Assembly (NCBI RefSeq): GCF_002979515.1
Contig: NZ_PCPA01000013.1
Location: forward strand, 42,064-106,063
Length of the DNA: 64,000 nt
Direction of reading: 5' to 3'
DNA from: Microbacterium sp. MYb54
Lineage (GTDB): Bacteria > Actinomycetota > Actinomycetes > Actinomycetales > Microbacteriaceae
Shown here: piece after piece, positions 60,943 through 64,000 of the stretch
How positions within the stretch are numbered: the stretch's first letter is position 1
How the letters are laid out: the number at the start of each line of letters is the position of its first letter
The notes under the pieces: generated by a model
Seen by the model: the letters and a program-made list of their open reading frames with translations, nothing else
The model's database searches: none
Told to the model about the DNA's origin: nothing
Position numbers and translations under genes: made by a program

Positions 60943-61628
60943 GCGACCAGATCCGCGTGCTGCTCGTCGACGACCATGCGCTGCTGCGTGCCGGCTTCCG
61001 CACGATCCTCGACACCCAACCCGACATCACCGTGGTCGGCGAGGCGTCATCGGGTGCGGAAGCTGTGGCACAGGCTTCCGCGCTCCGCCCCGACGTCATC
61101 ACGATGGACGTGCAGATGCCGGACATGGACGGCATTGAAGCGACCAGGCGCATCGTCGCAGACCCGGCCGTCGGCGCGGCCATCGCGATCGTCACGACCT
61201 TCGACCGCGATGACTACCTGTACGAGGCGCTGGATGCCGGCGCCAGCGGATTCCTGCTCAAGAACGCCGGCGCCGAGGACCTGATCGCGGCCGTCCGCGC
61301 CCTGGCCGCGGGCGACGGGATGCTCGCCCCAGAGGTGACTCGTCGCGTGCTGGCACGGTTCGCCTCGACGACCGCTCCGCACCCTGCACCCGAGGTGGCG
61401 GCCACGAGCCGCGTGCTCCCGAAGGCCGCGCTCGCCGAGCCGCTCACCGACCGCGAGGCCGAGGTGCTGACGCTGCTCGCCGACGCCAGGAGCAACTCCG
61501 AGATCGCGCGGGCGCTGTTCATCGGCGAGGCCACGGTGAAGACGCACGTGTCGCGCATCCTGCAGAAGCTCGGCGCACGCGATCGCGTGCAGGCGGTCGT
61601 GCTCGCACACCGCATGGGGCTCGCCTAG
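60939..61628 (+). CDS. NarL/LuxR-family response regulator
   Basis: 229 aa. Receiver with Asp11/Asp12 and phosphoacceptor Asp57 (ITMDVQMPD), Lys in FLLKNAGAEDL, then a linker and the LuxR HTH (LTDREAEVLTLLADARSNSEIARALFIGEATVKTHVSRILQKLGARDR). Paired by overlap with the kinase at 59677. Target genes are not evident; the SDR and transporter downstream are candidates only by proximity. Confidence 0.93.
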   Translation: MSDQIRVLLVDDHALLRAGFRTILDTQPDITVVGEASSGAEAVAQASALRPDVITMDVQMPDMDGIEATRRIVADPAVGAAIAIVTTFDRDDYLYEALDAGASGFLLKNAGAEDLIAAVRALAAGDGMLAPEVTRRVLARFASTTAPHPAPEVAATSRVLPKAALAEPLTDREAEVLTLLADARSNSEIARALFIGEATVKTHVSRILQKLGARDRVQAVVLAHRMGLA

Positions 61629-61948
61629 CCCGCTCGTCGCTCACTTCGCCTCTCTGCCCTCTCGTCTCTGCCCTCTCCTCTCTGCCCTCTCGTCGAAGGA
61701 TTTCGTGCATTCCCCGTAATGAATGCACGGATTTCCGATCTCTTCCGACGTAAGAGACCATCGACGCCGAGGGATGAGAATGACTGCGCCAGCACCATAT
61801 GAGACGAGATCCGCGCCTGACCACCCGCGCGGCGATGCCGAGGGCTCTTCACGCCAGGCCATCTTCCGCGCCGGCGGCCAGGACTGCTCGCGGGTGCTGA
61901 CACCCTGCGCGGGACAACTCCCTTGAGCGCATCGAAGCGGGGAAAGAA
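61629..61948. other. Gene-free stretch with tandem repeat and palindrome
   Basis: No convincing gene. A 14-bp unit (TCTGCCCTCTCGTC) is repeated three times with exact period at 61653-61694. At 61704-61729, CGTGCATT and AATGCACG form a perfect 8-bp inverted repeat with a 10-nt spacer. A plus-strand frame at 61723-61926 lacks codon bias typical of this genome and any recognisable domain. The segment may hold the SDR promoter, and the palindrome could be an operator or hairpin. Confidence 0.55.
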
Positions 61949-62758
61949 ATGAACACCATCTTCATCACCGGCACCTCGACCGGACTCGGCCGTGCGTCCG
62001 TCAAGCTGTTCTCCGAACGAGGCTGGCGGGTGATCGCCACGATGAGGAGCCCGGAGCAGGAACAGGAACTCGGTGCACTGCCCGGCGTGATCCTCAAGCG
62101 GCTCGACGTCGACGACCCCGCATCGATCGTGCACGTCGTGGCCGAGACGCTCGCCGATCACCCTGTCGACGTCCTCTTCAACAACGCGGGATACGGCCTT
62201 GCCGGACCGTTCGAGGCGACCAGCGACGAACAGATCGTGAAGAACGTCACGACGAACCTCCTCGGCCCCCTTCGCGTGACCAAGGAGTTCATCCCGGCCT
62301 TCCGAGAGCAGGGCTCGGGAGTGATCCTCACGACCACGTCCATCGGCGGGCTCGTGACGATGCCCTTCAACTCGGTCTATCACGCAGCGAAGTTCGGCGT
62401 GGAGGGCTGGAGCGAGAGCCTGTCCTATGAGCTGAAACCGTTCGGCATCCGCGTCAAGACCCTCGCTCCCGGTGGGATCCGCACCGACTTCAGCGGGCGC
62501 AGCCTCGACCAGGCCGGGCACGAGGAGTATGCGGAGTCCGTCGCCAAGGCCGGCCGACGCTTCCGTGACCCTTCCCGCGACTCGACCCGATCATCGGCCG
62601 AGGAGATCGCCGAGATCGCGTACGTGGCCGTCACGGACGGAACCGATCAGATCACCTACGTGGCGGGGATCGATGCGCAGGAGCACCTGCGGCTGCGCGA
62701 GGGGCTGGGACAGTCGGGTTTCGTAGCCGAGTCGACGAGACTCTTCTTCGGCGACTGA
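61949..62758 (+). CDS. Short-chain dehydrogenase/reductase
   Basis: 269 aa. TGTSTGLG (TGxxxGxG) cofactor motif at residues 8-15, NNAG (VLFNNAGYG), catalytic Ser in TTSIGG and YHAAK (YxxxK). Ends in an acidic C-terminus (LFFGD). GGAAAGAAATG gives a plausible ribosome site. It could oxidise or reduce any of many small alcohols/ketones. No cluster partner defines a substrate. Confidence 0.9.
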   Translation: MNTIFITGTSTGLGRASVKLFSERGWRVIATMRSPEQEQELGALPGVILKRLDVDDPASIVHVVAETLADHPVDVLFNNAGYGLAGPFEATSDEQIVKNVTTNLLGPLRVTKEFIPAFREQGSGVILTTTSIGGLVTMPFNSVYHAAKFGVEGWSESLSYELKPFGIRVKTLAPGGIRTDFSGRSLDQAGHEEYAESVAKAGRRFRDPSRDSTRSSAEEIAEIAYVAVTDGTDQITYVAGIDAQEHLRLREGLGQSGFVAESTRLFFGD

Positions 62759-62798
62759 CCGTCCACCGGGCAGCTCACCCCGCGCTAACCTCGGAGCC

Positions 62799-64000
62799 AT
62801 GCCCGAAGCCGCGCCCCTGTCCCGCCCGATCCTGGCCGGGGTGGTGACGGCACTCGTCGGATTCACGAGCTCGTTCGCGGTCGTGCTGACCGGGCTCGAC
62901 GCGGTCGGGGCGAACACGGCGCAGGCGGCCAGCGGCCTGCTCGCGGTGAGCCTCACGATGGGCCTCGCCTGCGTGGTGCTCGCCTGGCGGTACCGGATGC
63001 CGATCACCGTGGCGTGGTCCACCCCCGGTGCCGCTCTCCTCGTGGCGACCGGCACCGTGGAGGGCGGCTGGTCGGCGGCGGTCGGCGCGTTCCTGGTCAC
63101 GGCCGCACTGATCCTGCTCACCGCCCTGTGGCCTGCCCTCGGCGCCCTGATCGCCCGCATCCCTCCCTCGATAGCGCAGGCGATGCTCGCCGGCGTCCTG
63201 CTGCCGCTGTGCCTGGCCCCGATCACCGGCATCGTCGCGAACCCGTGGGGCGTGGTGCCGGTCGTACTCACCTGGCTGGTGTTCGCCCGCTTCGCTCCGC
63301 GCTGGGCGGTGCCGTTCGCGTTCATCGCCGCAGCAGTCGTGGTGGCCGTCTCGCTGATCGGCACCGGCGCGCCGTTCGACCCCGCCGTCCTGCTCCCGCG
63401 CCTCGAGTTCACGACGCCGACGTTCACTGTCGGCGCGCTGGTGGGTCTCGCCCTGCCGCTGTTCATCGTGACCATGGCCTCGCAGAACGTACCGGGCATC
63501 GCGATCATGCGCAGCTTCGGCTATGAGGTGCCCTGGCGTCCGGCGATGCTCGTCACCGGCGTCGGCACCGCGCTCGGCGCAACGGCCGGCGGGCACGCGA
63601 TCAACCTCGCCGCGATCAGCGCCGCACTCGCAGCATCCCCCGATGCCGCCCCCGACCCGAAGCGCCGCTGGGTGGCCGGAGTCTCGACCGGGGTGTCGTA
63701 CCTCGTACTGGGCGCCTTCTCGGCCGCGTTCGTCGCCCTCGTGGTGCTCGCGCCTGCCGCCGTCATTCCGGCCGTCGCCGGTCTCGCCCTGTTCGCGGCG
63801 TTCGGCTCGTCGGTGCAGCAGGCGATCGACGACCCGGGCGAACGCATCCCCGCGGTCGTGACCTTCCTGGTGGCCGCATCCGGGATCGCCGTGCTCGGTG
63901 TCAGCGCCGCGTTCTGGGCGCTCGTCGCCGGGCTCGTGGTGCGCACCGTGCTGCACGCCGGACGCGCGGATGCCGTGCACTCGACAGCATCCGGTGCACT
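62799..64000 (+). CDS. BenE-family benzoate/H+ symporter (3' end beyond window)
   Basis: At least 400 aa with about twelve hydrophobic helices and no stop before the window end. BenE signatures include PLSRPILAGVVTALVGFTSSFAVVLTGL, the helix MASQNVPGIAIMRSFGYEVPWRPAM, and TAGGHAINLAAISAA. Such transporters bring benzoate or related aromatic acids in with protons. TAACCT (62786-62791), 7 nt, ATG 62799 supports the start. No aromatic-degradation genes are in the window. Partial at 3' end only. Confidence 0.88.
   Translation, partial: MPEAAPLSRPILAGVVTALVGFTSSFAVVLTGLDAVGANTAQAASGLLAVSLTMGLACVVLAWRYRMPITVAWSTPGAALLVATGTVEGGWSAAVGAFLVTAALILLTALWPALGALIARIPPSIAQAMLAGVLLPLCLAPITGIVANPWGVVPVVLTWLVFARFAPRWAVPFAFIAAAVVVAVSLIGTGAPFDPAVLLPRLEFTTPTFTVGALVGLALPLFIVTMASQNVPGIAIMRSFGYEVPWRPAMLVTGVGTALGATAGGHAINLAAISAALAASPDAAPDPKRRWVAGVSTGVSYLVLGAFSAAFVALVVLAPAAVIPAVAGLALFAAFGSSVQQAIDDPGERIPAVVTFLVAASGIAVLGVSAAFWALVAGLVVRTVLHAGRADAVHSTASGA

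Noticed and set aside
61723..61926. 67-aa plus-strand frame after the NarL regulator
   Set aside because: No domain, unusual composition and no ribosome site or leaderless promoter; treated as noncoding.
1..64000. CRISPR arrays, tRNA/rRNA genes, insertion sequences or prophage
   Set aside because: No regularly spaced repeats, cloverleaf sequences, transposases, integrases or attachment sites were recognised; the repeats found are short, local and mostly inside genes.

Overview
This window is about 70% GC and looks like chromosomal DNA of a high-GC Gram-positive actinobacterium, most likely a Microbacteriaceae member close to Microbacterium. The reasons are dense genes with many GTG starts and ATGA/GTGA overlaps, the divergent hemA / hemE-hemG heme genes, a bacterial type of glycyl-tRNA synthetase with two CxxC pairs, a sortase-E-like LAxTG surface protein, and many leaderless promoters (TANNNT followed by exactly 6-7 nt and the start codon). 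I see no rRNA, tRNA, CRISPR array, insertion sequence or prophage.

Layout. 1-5.5 kb: heme synthesis (hemG, hemE, hemA), interrupted by a divergent ArsR regulator / NAD(P)-binding epimerase pair. 5.5-8.5 kb: methyltransferase, a truncated duplicate of an HhH-GPD gene, GNAT, the intact HhH-GPD gene and a DUF1801 gene. 8.5-13.8 kb: epoxide hydrolase with a divergent WYL regulator, glyS, POT peptide transporter. 13.8-19.6 kb: GNAT, HIT-like protein, DHA2 efflux pump, quinone-oxidoreductase-like enzyme with divergent MarR, and a beta-lactamase-fold protein lacking its catalytic residues. 19.7-27.2 kb: M13 peptidase, a two-component system facing a DM13 lipoprotein-DoxX pair, DUF1992 protein, MATE pump, a small membrane/coiled-coil protein. 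27.2-34.6 kb: VOC protein, TrmH methyltransferase, Mn transporter mntH with two DtxR-type operators, NhaC antiporter plus amidohydrolase with divergent TetR, and mntR.

34.7-38.2 kb is a small accessory locus: a 101-aa helical protein, a ~600-aa protein with a WXG/LXG-like helical N-terminus and an alpha/beta hydrolase C-terminus, and two tandem paralogous lipoproteins. The large gene carries a frameshift at a G8 tract and a separate in-frame TAG. The arrangement resembles a type VII-secreted lipase effector with lipoprotein immunity proteins, with the effector decayed and the putative immunity genes intact.

39.8-52.0 kb holds the most coherent pathway: one nine-gene transcription unit (oligopeptide-type ABC importer, murQ, anmK, GNAT, L-Ala-D/L-Glu epimerase, beta-lactamase-family serine hydrolase, fused ATPase), facing a MurR/RpiR regulator and an MFS transporter. 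It reads as a complete uptake and recycling route for anhydro-muropeptides (sugar to GlcNAc-6-P, peptide to L-Ala-L-Glu) in an organism without an outer membrane.

52-64 kb: two tandem small membrane/coiled-coil proteins, ROK kinase, pyrE, exodeoxyribonuclease III, HAD phosphatase, LAxTG-anchored repeat protein, an HxlR-controlled VOC/reductase operon with two palindromic operators, a NarL-type two-component system, an SDR, and a BenE-family transporter that runs off the end.
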